From Fibrella rubiginis (lineage in GTDB: Bacteria; Bacteroidota; Bacteroidia; Cytophagales; Spirosomataceae), in NCBI RefSeq assembly GCF_017353185.1, contig NZ_JAFMYV010000003.1:434001-498000 (forward strand): a stretch of 64,000 nt of DNA. The letters run 5' to 3'. A program made the position numbers and the translations under genes. The notes under the pieces were generated by a model that was given only the letters and a program-made list of their open reading frames with translations, was not told the DNA's origin and made no database searches. The first letter of the stretch is position 1; each line of letters begins with the position of its first letter. This document shows, in pieces, positions 16,701 through 25,574 of this stretch.

Positions 16701-16835
16701 AAGAGTTCAATGTTTAAAGTCCAATGTCTAAAGCGGTCCGCCGCTGCGGTTGCTTCGCACTCATCTTTGTGTTGTGCGAAGCAACCGCAGCGGCGGACCG
16801 CTTTAGACATTGGACTTTAAACATTGAACTCTTTT
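16699..16835. repeat. Intergenic inverted repeat C (62-bp perfect arms, heptamer units)
   Basis: Arms 16699-16760 and 16774-16835 are perfect inverse copies with a 13-base loop. The outer half of each arm is four tandem 7-bp units: GTTCAAT, GTTTAAA, GTCCAAT, GTCTAAA. The inner half is GC-rich (GCGGTCCGCCGCTGCGG). It begins within the stop codon of the lipoprotein gene and lies 22 bp before the stop of the convergent GH95 gene. Confidence 0.95.
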
Positions 16836-16856
16836 CCCCTTTTCGTGGAAAAAATC

Positions 16857-19199
16857 CTACATCGGCGTTAACGTTAACACCTCGCCGACTTTGCAGTCAC
16901 GAACTAATTTTGTGCCTTCCTGGGGTTGGCCGTTCAGGCGGAACTTACCCTCGAAAGGAAGCATCAGGGTGAGCTTGCCGCCTGCCAAACTCTTCACGCG
17001 TACTTCTGTTACGGCTCCTTCTTTTACCGTGGCCCCAAGCTGAAAAGCACCCTCGGCCCGCACATCATCGAACTTCAGATTTTGCCAGGTACGCGGGCGG
17101 TTGGGTAGCACGTAGATAGCCTCGTCGCGGCTTTGCACCAGCAGTTCCAGCACGGCGTTGAGTGCGCCAAAGCCAGCGTCGAGTTGCATGATCTCGCGGT
17201 TTTGCTTTTCGGTCTCCCAATCCGGCGACCCCAGCAGGCTGGTGCCGTTGGTATTGGCGTTGTGCAGTGTACCCCGCCCCTCATTCACGTAATTTTCTTT
17301 CCAGTAGTGGAGCCACTTGATGGCGGCGTCGGTTTGGCCGGTGCGCATCAGCAGCGTAGCCGCCCAGGGCAACGACCAGCCCGACCAGCCACCCGCCCCC
17401 TTGAACCGCCAGGCCTGTAGGGTGTTATCCACCATTTTGCGCTCGGTGGGGTTGCTTAGATCAATTGTGGCAAAGGGATATACGCCGCCCAGATGTGAGT
17501 GGTGACGGTGGCTTTCGATCAGGTCCATACCTTCCCAGAGCGCAATTCGCTTGTTGCTCAGGCTCCACTCGTCCATGTATTTCCCCTCGAAAGTAGAATA
17601 GGCAGGTAACCGTTTATCAACGTCGGCCCAACGGGGGTCAACGGGTTTACCAAGAGCGGCGGCGGCTTGTGGCAGAATACGACAAATACGGTGTAGCGCT
17701 GCCAGTTGAAAGGACGCATCGCGCCCCCACGCGTTCATTTCCGCCCCCCGGTATTCGGGACTTACCGATACTGGCAGGCTAAACCGCTTGCCGCCGTCGT
17801 CGGTAGACACTTCTTCCAGCATGGCGAAGTACCCTTCAAAGGCGCCGGTCAGCAAAGGCCAGGCCGTTTGGCTAAGCATCTGCGGCGCGTCGGGCTGATC
17901 GAGCCCGTAGCGGTAGTTCTGCCAGGCCATCATGGCCATCCAGGCGGTACACGCATGGTCGATAGTACCGGTCCAGAACGTACCCACCACCCGGCAGCGG
18001 TCGTCTACGGCGTGGGGCAGCATCAGCGCGCCGGGCCGACCAAAAAACGCTTCGCCGTTCTTTTTCAACTGCGGCATCCAGCCGTTGATCATCCGCCAGA
18101 GGGGTTTGAAATTCGCCAGCCGGTTGGTTGCCAGAGCGGGCGTGTAGATCATCTGAACGTTGATGTTGAAGTGGTAATCGTTACTCCAGGGTGGCAACTG
18201 ATAATCTTCCATAAACGACCCTTGCAGTGTGCAGGCCAGCCCGTTTGGCGAAGTAGAAATGGCCTGTTTGTATAGCCCATAGTCAATAATTTCCTGCAAC
18301 AGCGGGTCGGGCAGGGCAATGCGCGGCACCACTTTGTAATAACTGGTCCAAAACGTGTCGACGTTGGCAATAGCCGAGGGGGCTCTATCCAGCAGGGCCT
18401 GCATAGCGGGGTAGTCGAACCGGCGGGTCTTGCGGTTGTAGTAGAGGTTGCTGGTCTGGATGTAGAGGTGTTGGTCATTGACCAGATCATACCCCACCAA
18501 CAGCGGGTCATCGTCGGGCAGGGGCTGGATGAACGCGCCTTTTCCGCCGTAATCTTTCACCACCCACTGCGGCTCTTCAATGCCTGCCGCCCGGAGTTGC
18601 TCGGTCACAAAGGTGTAGTGCGGGATAAGCTTATAGGTCAGTTTGCCACGCAGATCTTTCGGAATTTCCAGTTCAGTCACCTCCAGGCTAGCCGCCTGTC
18701 TGATGTTCAGCACGTGGCTCACCTGCTGGGGGTCGCGCACTATAATTTGCAGTAAACCCCTGTCTGTAAACAAATTACCATACTGAATGAGCCAGCCATC
18801 GGGCAAGGTCACGTCGAGCCGCCCGCCACCCAACTGCTGCGGATGCCCCAGCGACTGGCTAGCCGAACGGGGCACGGCAAAGGCGGCGGTAATGCCTGCC
18901 TTGTCGCCCGCCTGAAGTTTACTTTTCAGGTCGGCGTAGGTGGTTTTGGCCGAAAATTCGTTGCCGCCCCGGTGGTCCCAAAACCCTGACCGGCTGATGG
19001 TGATGTGCAACGTATGCCCCCCACCCCAGACCATGATGCCCTGGGTGCCGTTTCCCAGCAACACGCCCGTATGGGGCCGGGGCAACGGAAACTGCCACGT
19101 CAATGTACGCGGTGGCGTTTGGGCAATTGCCGAAAAAGCCGTGATGAGTAAAAGAAAGAGAAATTGCCCGAAGCGTGCCGGAAGGTAAAGTGAATGCAT
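16857..19199 (-). CDS. Secreted GH95-type glycoside hydrolase (alpha-L-fucosidase/galactosidase-like)
   Basis: A 780-residue protein with a signal peptide (ending AIAQ). An N-terminal beta-sandwich (from about 35; PLGNGTQGIMVWGG-like start WQFPLPRPHTGVLLGNG) is followed by a six-hairpin (alpha/alpha)6 barrel and a C-terminal beta domain. ESHRHHSHLGGVYP matches the GH95 signature (usually HRHxSHLxGLYP), and the upstream acidic DDYQLPPWSNDYHFN and GGWSGWSLPW segments fit the same clan. GH95 enzymes release alpha-1,2-L-fucose or related L-galactose; the specificity here is unverified. It is monocistronic and not linked to a SusC/D pair. Confidence 0.82.
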   Translation of the reverse strand: MHSLYLPARFGQFLFLLLITAFSAIAQTPPRTLTWQFPLPRPHTGVLLGNGTQGIMVWGGGHTLHITISRSGFWDHRGGNEFSAKTTYADLKSKLQAGDKAGITAAFAVPRSASQSLGHPQQLGGGRLDVTLPDGWLIQYGNLFTDRGLLQIIVRDPQQVSHVLNIRQAASLEVTELEIPKDLRGKLTYKLIPHYTFVTEQLRAAGIEEPQWVVKDYGGKGAFIQPLPDDDPLLVGYDLVNDQHLYIQTSNLYYNRKTRRFDYPAMQALLDRAPSAIANVDTFWTSYYKVVPRIALPDPLLQEIIDYGLYKQAISTSPNGLACTLQGSFMEDYQLPPWSNDYHFNINVQMIYTPALATNRLANFKPLWRMINGWMPQLKKNGEAFFGRPGALMLPHAVDDRCRVVGTFWTGTIDHACTAWMAMMAWQNYRYGLDQPDAPQMLSQTAWPLLTGAFEGYFAMLEEVSTDDGGKRFSLPVSVSPEYRGAEMNAWGRDASFQLAALHRICRILPQAAAALGKPVDPRWADVDKRLPAYSTFEGKYMDEWSLSNKRIALWEGMDLIESHRHHSHLGGVYPFATIDLSNPTERKMVDNTLQAWRFKGAGGWSGWSLPWAATLLMRTGQTDAAIKWLHYWKENYVNEGRGTLHNANTNGTSLLGSPDWETEKQNREIMQLDAGFGALNAVLELLVQSRDEAIYVLPNRPRTWQNLKFDDVRAEGAFQLGATVKEGAVTEVRVKSLAGGKLTLMLPFEGKFRLNGQPQEGTKLVRDCKVGEVLTLTPM

Positions 19200-19243
19200 A
19201 GATCAAAAGTAGCATTCAGGGCGGCGTTGAAACAAGAAGTGCT

Positions 19244-19342
19244 GATTTACGATTTACGATGTACGACTTACGATTTGTTGCTTACACCAGAAACAGATGC
19301 GTAAGCAACAAATCGTAAGTCGTACATCGTAAATCGTAAATC
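19244..19342. repeat. Intergenic inverted repeat D (42-bp perfect arms, heptamer units)
   Basis: Arms 19244-19285 and 19301-19342 are perfect inverse copies with a 15-base loop. Each arm is a tandem array of six 7-bp units: GATTTAC, GATTTAC, GATGTAC, GACTTAC, GATTTGT, TGCTTAC. It lies 44 bp upstream of the leftward GH95 start and 2 bp upstream of the rightward crtA-like start codon. Confidence 0.95.
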
Positions 19343-19344
19343 TC

Positions 19345-20037
19345 TTGCCGCTCGTAACGCTCACGATCCTGAAATTTGCCCCCGGCGACCGGTACCGGGC
19401 TTTTGCCAACATGGGTCGGTGGCTAATGAAACCATTTGATGAGGTGGGGTTGCGGTTTCAGAAAATGATGGGTACGGGGAAAAACTTTGGCTTCATCCCC
19501 GACTTTTCGCAGTACGTTTTCCTGGGTGTCTGGCAGGACGAGGCGTCAGCAAACGCGTTTTTCACGTCAGAAAGGTGGCAGCCATTTTTACCAAAAGACA
19601 CACACGGTATCAGCACGTTGTACCTGCAGCCGTTTAAGTCGCACGGACTTTGGGACGGTGTCAACCCGTTCACCCCAGACAAGGCACTGCCCCCACCCGA
19701 CCCTGCCGCACCCGTGGCCGTGCTCACCCGCGCCAACATCCGTCCCGGTGCCCTCCTCGATTTTTACCGCAACATTCCGCAAGCCCGCCAGCGCATTGCC
19801 GATCAGGGCGATAACCTTCTGCTAGCCATGGGCGTAGGCGAAAAACCGCTGGTACAACAATGTACCATCAGCGTCTGGAAAAACGCCGCCCTCGTTGATC
19901 AGTTTGCCTACCGACAAAGCGGCCACCGCGAGATTGTGAAGAAAACCCGCGACAGCAAGTGGTATTCGGAAGAACTCTTCGCCCGGTTTTCAGTGCTGCG
20001 GATGGAAGGAGAAATTAGTTTAAGGTTCAAGGTCTAG
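19345..20037 (+). CDS. crtA: Spheroidene-monooxygenase-like (CrtA-type) carotenoid oxygenase
   Basis: A 230-residue protein. The family pattern is clear over the whole length: an N-terminal VTLTILKF strand, FQKMMGTGKNFGF, FLGVWQDEASANAFF, PVAVLTRANIRPGAL, AMGVGEKPLVQQCTISVW and KWYSEELFARFSVL. CrtA enzymes introduce keto groups at C-2 of carotenoids; the actual substrate here is unknown. The only usable start is TTG 19345, because the frame closes at 19330 and there is no upstream ATG. That leaves only 2 bp between hairpin D and the start codon. The last five codons and the stop lie in the arm of hairpin E. The 5' end may have been trimmed by arrival of hairpin D. Confidence 0.75.
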   Translation: MPLVTLTILKFAPGDRYRAFANMGRWLMKPFDEVGLRFQKMMGTGKNFGFIPDFSQYVFLGVWQDEASANAFFTSERWQPFLPKDTHGISTLYLQPFKSHGLWDGVNPFTPDKALPPPDPAAPVAVLTRANIRPGALLDFYRNIPQARQRIADQGDNLLLAMGVGEKPLVQQCTISVWKNAALVDQFAYRQSGHREIVKKTRDSKWYSEELFARFSVLRMEGEISLRFKV

Positions 20038-20110
20038 GCGACCCTCTCTAAAGTTGTTTCGTGCTATGCCGAAACGAAGCAACTTTAGAGAGGGTCGCCT
20101 GGACCTTGAA
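20026..20110. repeat. Intergenic inverted repeat E (~37-bp arms)
   Basis: Arms 20026-20062 and 20074-20110 pair with two or three mismatches over TTCAAGGTC.AGGCGACC and CTCTCTAAAGTTG. The left arm contains the crtA-like stop codon (20035-20037) and starts with 7-bp-spaced AAGGTTC, AAGGTCT. It separates the crtA-like and foldase genes. Confidence 0.9.
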
Positions 20111-20140
20111 CGTCGAACCCCGCCCTTTTTGGCCCCATTC

Positions 20141-20171
20141 TTGTATCCCAACGGGAAAGATTGTTATTTTG
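20141..20171 (+). promoter_or_regulatory. Bacteroidota-type promoter for the PpiD/SurA-like gene
   Basis: TTG (20141-20143), a 21-bp spacer and TATTTTG (20165-20171) fit the TTG-N(17-23)-TAnnTTTG pattern with one deviation. It lies 26 bp upstream of the chosen start codon. Confidence 0.45.
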
Positions 20172-20196
20172 CGGGCTAAATTCGTGTAGAACCGAA

Positions 20197-22308
20197 ATGT
20201 CATTAATTAACAAAATCCGTGAACGTTCGGGGTTGGCCGTCGGCGTAATTGCCGTCAGTTTGATCCTGTTTATCGTAGGCAGCGACTTGTTGGGAGGCCG
20301 GAGAGCACTCTTCGGCGGCAACAGTCAGGAAGTGGGAGAGATTGATGGGAAGACCATTGATAATCAGGATTTTCAGGCCAAAGTAGAGCAGGCCCGCCAG
20401 CAGTATCAGCAGCAGGCTGGCCGCGCTCCGAGTGAGCAGGAAATGGGTCAGATTCGGGATCAGGCCTGGAATGAGTTTATCTACGAAATCGCCTACCAAA
20501 AGGAATTTGATAAGCTCGGCCTGACCGTTTCGAATGACGAGCTTGTAGACATGGTGCAGGGCGATAACATCAGTCCCGAAGTTCGGCGCAGCTTTACCAA
20601 CGCCGCCGGCGTATTTGACAAAGCGCAGATCCTGACGTTCCTGAAAGGTTTGAACAGCCGCCCTGTTGAAGAGAAAGTGCAGTGGGCCAACTTTGAGCAG
20701 GGATTGAGCACGAGCCGCCTCCGCGAGAAATACGCTAACCTTATCCGGTTGTCGTCATTCGTAACCACCGCTGAAGCCCAGAAAGAATACACAGCGCAGA
20801 ATACCAAGGCCGACGTGAAGTTCCTCTACGTGCCATTCCAATCGGTGAATGACACGACCGTGAAAGTCACTGATTCGGAACTGGAAAGCTATCTAAGCAG
20901 CCACAAAGACGAATACCCCGGCGCTGATAGCCGCACGATTCAGTACGTAACGTTTGCCGTGAACCCGTCGAAGGAAGACAGCGCGTCGCTCTACAACGAG
21001 ATCAAGACACTGGCCCGCGGGCTGGGTGCAGCCAAAAACGATTCGACGTTTGCCCGCCAGAACTCCGATGAGCAGGTGCCCCTTTACCAAACTGCCGGGC
21101 AGATGCCGGAGCAACTCCGCGCCGCCATTCCTACGTTTTCGCCGGGTGGTGTATACGGTCCTTTCCGCGAAAAGAACACCTACTTCATTTATAAGTATGG
21201 CGGTACCAAGCGTGATACCAGCTTCACGGCCCGCGCCAGCCACATCCTGATCAACGCGCCTAAAACGGCGTCTGATTCGGTGAAAGCACAGGCCCGTCGT
21301 CGCGCCGAAGGCATTTTGAAGCAGATTCAGGGTGGTGCGTCGTTTGAGGCACTGGCACAAACCAACAGCGACGACGGTTCGCGGGATTTGGGTGGTGACC
21401 TGGGTTACTTCAAAAACGACCACCGGATGGTGAAGCCATTTGAAGAAGCCGTTTTTGGTCAAAGCACCGCCGGTCTGATTCCCCGTTTGATTGAAACCGA
21501 TTATGGCTACCACATTATTAAAGTGACCGAGCCAAAAACAAACCTGCTCTATCGCGTGGCGGGTATTGGCAAAACCATTACGCCAAGCGAAGCCACCACC
21601 AACGAGGCCTACCAGAAAGCGAGTCAGTTTGCCGCCAACAGCCGCACGAAAGATGACTTCGACGAGAACGCGAAAAAGGACAAACTCGTGGTAGCCAACG
21701 CTGAGCGGATTCCCGAAACGGCCAGCAGCATCAATGCGCTGACAGATGCCCGTCAGATTGTACGGTGGGCGTTCGATAAGAAGACCGACATCAACGCTGT
21801 GTCGGAGCCGTATCAGGTAGGTGAACAGTACGTGGTAGCTGTGCTGACGGGCAAAACCGACAAAGACAAAGTAACCATTGATGATTACCGCCCTGAACTG
21901 ACCGCCAAAGTGCGTAACCAAAAAAAGGCAGATCAGATTCTGGCCAAGTTGGGTAATCCCAGCGGTCCGCTTGAGACCGTTGCGCAGAAGTACGGTGCCG
22001 GTGCCATTGTTGAAACTGCCGACGATATCAACCTGTCGACGGGCTTTTTGCGCAGCGCTGGTGTCGATCCTGTAGCCCTGGGTAAGACTTTCGGCCTAAA
22101 ACCTGGTAAGCGTTCAAAGCCTTTTGCGGGCGAAAGCGGCGTGCTGATTGTGGAGCCAACCCGCATTACGCCCGCCCCCAACGTGGCTGACTACGCCATG
22201 TACCGCAATATGATTGAGCAGAATGGATTCCAGCGGTCCCAGTTTTATGCTAACGAAGCCATCCGCGATGCGGCCAAAATCACCGACAACCGCGCCAAGT
22301 TTTATTAA
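20197..22308 (+). CDS. Membrane-anchored parvulin-type peptidyl-prolyl isomerase (PpiD/SurA-like foldase)
   Basis: A 703-residue periplasmic chaperone. ATG 20197 is preferred to an upstream in-frame start because it directly precedes MSLINKIRERSG and the single membrane helix (about 13-31, LAVGVIAVSLILFIVGSDLL), the usual PpiD N-terminus. The SurA-N-like region spans about 40-200. The parvulin domain is near 345-450, with RASHILI, GGDLGYFKNDHRMVKPFEEAVF and DYGYHIIKV. The C-terminal part is a second, degenerate isomerase-like domain. It would assist folding of outer-membrane and secreted proteins, consistent with the many exported proteins nearby. Confidence 0.92.
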   Translation: MSLINKIRERSGLAVGVIAVSLILFIVGSDLLGGRRALFGGNSQEVGEIDGKTIDNQDFQAKVEQARQQYQQQAGRAPSEQEMGQIRDQAWNEFIYEIAYQKEFDKLGLTVSNDELVDMVQGDNISPEVRRSFTNAAGVFDKAQILTFLKGLNSRPVEEKVQWANFEQGLSTSRLREKYANLIRLSSFVTTAEAQKEYTAQNTKADVKFLYVPFQSVNDTTVKVTDSELESYLSSHKDEYPGADSRTIQYVTFAVNPSKEDSASLYNEIKTLARGLGAAKNDSTFARQNSDEQVPLYQTAGQMPEQLRAAIPTFSPGGVYGPFREKNTYFIYKYGGTKRDTSFTARASHILINAPKTASDSVKAQARRRAEGILKQIQGGASFEALAQTNSDDGSRDLGGDLGYFKNDHRMVKPFEEAVFGQSTAGLIPRLIETDYGYHIIKVTEPKTNLLYRVAGIGKTITPSEATTNEAYQKASQFAANSRTKDDFDENAKKDKLVVANAERIPETASSINALTDARQIVRWAFDKKTDINAVSEPYQVGEQYVVAVLTGKTDKDKVTIDDYRPELTAKVRNQKKADQILAKLGNPSGPLETVAQKYGAGAIVETADDINLSTGFLRSAGVDPVALGKTFGLKPGKRSKPFAGESGVLIVEPTRITPAPNVADYAMYRNMIEQNGFQRSQFYANEAIRDAAKITDNRAKFY

Positions 22309-22376
22309 TGGCTAATGGAGCGGGGCGCATAGCCTGATTTTGCCGCGACGGCAGACCGTCCATTTACACCAATCGA

Positions 22377-22409
22377 AAGGCCCCCGCTGTGAAGCGGGGG
22401 CCTTTTTTT
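22377..22409 (+). terminator. Strong intrinsic terminator after the foldase gene
   Basis: The hairpin AGGCCCCCGCT/AGCGGGGGCCT with a 4-base loop is followed by seven T residues. It lies 68 bp after the stop codon and also faces the convergent regulator gene. Confidence 0.9.
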
Positions 22410-22444
22410 GTTAAACCCATGAAGTTGAAAGAAAACTTATGTGT

Positions 22445-24106
22445 TTAGTTCTCAGCCAGATACTTATGCACGAAGCTGACGGCCATTGCGCCTTCGCCTA
22501 CGGCTGAGGCCACACGGGCCATGGCACCAGAGCGCACGTCGCCCGCCGCGAAGATGCCGGGGCTGCACGTTTCGAGGGAAAACGGTTCGCGTGACTGTTT
22601 CCATATCTCGCGATAGCGGACGTTGTTGATCAGGTCACGGCCCGTTTGAATGAACCCTTTGCCATCGCGAATGATGTCCATTTCAATCCAGTCGGTGAGG
22701 GGTTTGGCACCAATAAAGATGAATACCCCCCCTGCCTCGGCTTCGCGGCGTTCTTTAGTATTTAGGTCTTCGAGCACAATGGCGGTCAGTTTATCATCGC
22801 CTTTGCCTTCCACAATCTCGGTGCAGGGCAACAGGTGGATGTTTGGTGTGCGCTCAATCTGGTCAATCAGGTACTGCGACATGGTGTCGGACAGGCTTTG
22901 GCGGCGGATACAGATGTATACGTCGGAGGCGGTGCGCGAGAGGTACATGGCCCCCTGCCCTGCCGAGTTTCCTCCACCCACCACATAGACCGGCTGCCCT
23001 TTGAAGGCGTAGGCTTCGGTGGTGGCGGCACCATAGTAAACCCCCGCGCCGGTGAACTTGTCGAGGCTTTCGGTCTCCAGCTTTCGGTAGGAAACACCCG
23101 TACTGAGCAAAATAGCCCGCGTCACGACCTCGCTCCCGTCGGCCATCTTTATGCGCTTATACTGCCCCTCCGACTTAATTTCGGCCACCTCCTGCGGTAC
23201 CAAAAACTCCACACCAAAGCGTTTTGCCTGCGAAATAGCCCGCTGGGTAAGTTCGGCCCCGCTGAGCCCATTGGGAAAGCCAAGGTAATTCTCGATGCGT
23301 GAACTCGTACCTGCCTGCCCACCCGGCCCGCGTTTATCAATCAGGATGGTACGCAGCCCTTCCGACCCTCCGTATACCGCCGCTGCCAGCCCGGCAGGCC
23401 CTGCTCCAATAATGGCCAGGTCGTAGAGCGCTCCTTCTGCTTTTGAACTAAGACCCAGTTTTTCACCCAATTCCTGAATGGTAGGATGTGCCAGCGCGGT
23501 GCCATCACCGAGCACAGCCACCGGCAGGTCAGCGGTGGTCAGGCCGTGGGTATCGAGCAGTGACTGGGCGCGGTCATCAGCTTCAACATTAAGCCATCGG
23601 TACGGAAACAGATTCCCTGCCAGGAAGTCTTTCAGTTCGTGCGAATCCCGTGAAAACTGGTACCCAATTAAGCTTAAACCCTCATAATCAGGCACATGTC
23701 GCTGTTTCCAGTCTTCCAGCAAGCCATCCAATACCGGGTATAGCTTTTCTTCGGGTGGGTCCCAGGGCTTGTTGATGTAGTAGTCGAGTTGTACTTCATT
23801 GATCGCCCGCACGGCAGCGTCAGTGTCGGAATAGGCCGTGAGCAGGGCTTTTTTGGCACCGGGGAATACCTTCCGAGCCTCTTTTAAAAATTCAACGCCC
23901 AGCATGTCGGGCATTTTTTGATCTGACAAAAACAGGGCAACGGTTTCTCCTTTTTTCTTCAAATCAGCCAGCGACGCCAACGCTTCATGAGCCGACGATG
24001 TAGTCAGGATTCGATACTCTTTACGGTACTGCGCCCGCAAATCGCGACGCAGGGCTTCCAGTACCGGTTCGTCGTCGTCAATAGCCAGAATAATAGGTTG
24101 TTTCAT
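22445..24106 (-). CDS. Response regulator fused to a thioredoxin-reductase-like flavoprotein (CxxC absent)
   Basis: A 553-residue three-domain protein. The receiver domain (1-125) has D10-D12, phospho-acceptor Asp62 (LSDQKMPD), T90 and K113 (YYINKPW). A thioredoxin/glutaredoxin-like domain without cysteines follows (about 143-220). Last is a TrxR-type FAD/NADPH module with GAGPAG (234-239), VGGGNSAGQGAM and the terminal FAD motif PGIFAAGDVR. At the position where TrxR carries CAxCDG this protein reads GAATTEA, so it cannot be an ordinary disulfide reductase. It probably couples phosphorylation to NAD(P)H/flavin redox state. It is next to the kinase with a CRP-like sensor domain, its likely partner. 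Confidence 0.88.
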   Translation of the reverse strand: MKQPIILAIDDDEPVLEALRRDLRAQYRKEYRILTTSSAHEALASLADLKKKGETVALFLSDQKMPDMLGVEFLKEARKVFPGAKKALLTAYSDTDAAVRAINEVQLDYYINKPWDPPEEKLYPVLDGLLEDWKQRHVPDYEGLSLIGYQFSRDSHELKDFLAGNLFPYRWLNVEADDRAQSLLDTHGLTTADLPVAVLGDGTALAHPTIQELGEKLGLSSKAEGALYDLAIIGAGPAGLAAAVYGGSEGLRTILIDKRGPGGQAGTSSRIENYLGFPNGLSGAELTQRAISQAKRFGVEFLVPQEVAEIKSEGQYKRIKMADGSEVVTRAILLSTGVSYRKLETESLDKFTGAGVYYGAATTEAYAFKGQPVYVVGGGNSAGQGAMYLSRTASDVYICIRRQSLSDTMSQYLIDQIERTPNIHLLPCTEIVEGKGDDKLTAIVLEDLNTKERREAEAGGVFIFIGAKPLTDWIEMDIIRDGKGFIQTGRDLINNVRYREIWKQSREPFSLETCSPGIFAAGDVRSGAMARVASAVGEGAMAVSFVHKYLAEN

Positions 24107-24117
24107 GGGGTCAAGTA

Positions 24118-24195
24118 GTGAATGAGCAATTGAGTGAGTAGTAGGACCGGTGCGCGAAAGCTGCTGCGCAACTATTCACCTATTCGCTCATCTAC
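24118..24195. repeat. Decayed inverted repeat F between kinase and regulator genes
   Basis: Left arm 24118-24141 and the reverse complement of 24172-24195 agree at 17 of 24 positions. Both arms consist of ~8-bp units (GTGAATGA, GCAATTGA, GTGAGTAG). The kinase stop codon (24192-24194) lies in the right arm. It looks like a degraded member of the same hairpin class. Confidence 0.5.
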
Positions 24196-25574
24196 TCATT
24201 AGAAATGGGTATACAAATCGTGAACGTTGTTTCGCCTGGTTTCGACGCCACTTTGATACTGCCGTTGTGATGGCGGATCACTCCCTGCACCACGTCGAGG
24301 CCCAGGCCAGAGCCTTTGCCAATGCCTTTGGTAGTGAAAAAGGGTTCAAAAATCTTCTGTTGGATACCATCGGAAATGCCCGATCCATTGTCGGTGAAGG
24401 TGGTGTAGACAAACTGTTCCCGTTCTACATAACTGCGAATGGCAAGTGTACCGCCCGTGTCAGGAGCCGCGTCGATGGCATTGTCGATGAGGTTGGTCCA
24501 AACCTGATTCAACTCACCGGGCCAGCCCTGAATGGTAGGCAGGTCATCGGGAATATCGACCGTGACAGCCACGTTTTTCGACCGAATTTTGTGGCCCAGT
24601 AACGTAATTGTGCTCCGAATACCATCGGCCAGGACTACCGCTTCGCGGCCACCGCCCCGGTCCATGTGCGTGTATGATTTGATAGACGCAACCAGCGTGG
24701 CCATCCGTCCCGAGGCCTCACCAATATCAACGACGAGTTTTTCGGTGACCAGGTTATTGTTTACCCACCCCAGTACACCCGCCACGTTTTCGGGGCCAAC
24801 CTGTTCGAGTATGAAGTCCAGATCAGCTTCGGTAAAGCGAAATTCGGCCAGTGAGTTAGCCAGGTCAGGGCCGTTGGGTACCTTCTGGTCGTCGAGCCAG
24901 TCGGTCAGGTCATCTTCCAGACTACTCCGTTCCAGCATCGACAGCGGGGCGGTTTTGTTGTCAAGCTTCTCAAACAGCCACTCATTGACCACGTCGGTCT
25001 GCTCGTCGGTCAGCGCCATGTGCATGATCTCTTTGAACCGTTCGGGTGTGGCGCGCATATGGTTGCGCAGGGCGTCGGCGTTGCGCACAATAGCCGAAAC
25101 CGGGTTGTTTAGTTCATGCGCCAGTCCTGCCGACAGCCGCCCTAACGAAGCCAGCTTCTCTTCTTGTTGCGCCTGTTGGGTAAAATTGCGTACGCGGTCG
25201 GTCATTTGCTGCACCAGTGCTGCCGTAAGTTCGTAGCAGGTAGTAGCCATGTCGCGAAGGTGGTCACGATGTAGTTCCAGCATCCGTGCGTCGGTATCAA
25301 CCGTTACCGGCTGTACGCCTTCAGTCAGGCGGGAGTAAGGCAACACACCCGTAATGGCTGGGGCCGTGTAATGCAGCAATTCGTCAGGCTCAGCGCCGAT
25401 AGTCACCTCGCCAGTCAGCAACAACCGCAGGTGATCAATGGGGTCGCCTGGTTTATGAAGCAGATGACCAGCCGGGTATTTTTTCTCTTCAGCATGGTCC
25501 AACAGCCACTGTAATTGCTCATCGGGTACGGCTTGCAGTGCAGGAAAAGCGGTCAAATCGGCCAGGTTAGCCAT
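24192..25574 (-). CDS. Sensor histidine kinase with N-terminal cNMP-binding-like domain
   Basis: A 460-residue kinase. ATG 25574 is chosen over 25619 because it starts the CRP-like beta-roll directly ([20 protein letters not shown]). That domain (about 1-115, with [22 protein letters not shown]) has no membrane anchor. The H box is LAHELNNP with His153. An unusually long helical insert follows before the ATPase domain, which has [14 protein letters not shown] and [11 protein letters not shown]. Together with the downstream REC-TrxR fusion it forms a cytoplasmic two-component pair that probably senses a nucleotide or redox ligand. The intergenic 85 bp hold a degraded hairpin. Confidence 0.9.
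   Translation of the reverse strand: MANLADLTAFPALQAVPDEQLQWLLDHAEEKKYPAGHLLHKPGDPIDHLRLLLTGEVTIGAEPDELLHYTAPAITGVLPYSRLTEGVQPVTVDTDARMLELHRDHLRDMATTCYELTAALVQQMTDRVRNFTQQAQQEEKLASLGRLSAGLAHELNNPVSAIVRNADALRNHMRATPERFKEIMHMALTDEQTDVVNEWLFEKLDNKTAPLSMLERSSLEDDLTDWLDDQKVPNGPDLANSLAEFRFTEADLDFILEQVGPENVAGVLGWVNNNLVTEKLVVDIGEASGRMATLVASIKSYTHMDRGGGREAVVLADGIRSTITLLGHKIRSKNVAVTVDIPDDLPTIQGWPGELNQVWTNLIDNAIDAAPDTGGTLAIRSYVEREQFVYTTFTDNGSGISDGIQQKIFEPFFTTKGIGKGSGLGLDVVQGVIRHHNGSIKVASKPGETTFTICIPISNE

Noticed and set aside
19244..19342. Possible CRISPR array because of short regularly spaced repeats
   Set aside because: The units are 7 bp and directly tandem with no spacers, and the array is palindromic; no cas gene is present in the window.
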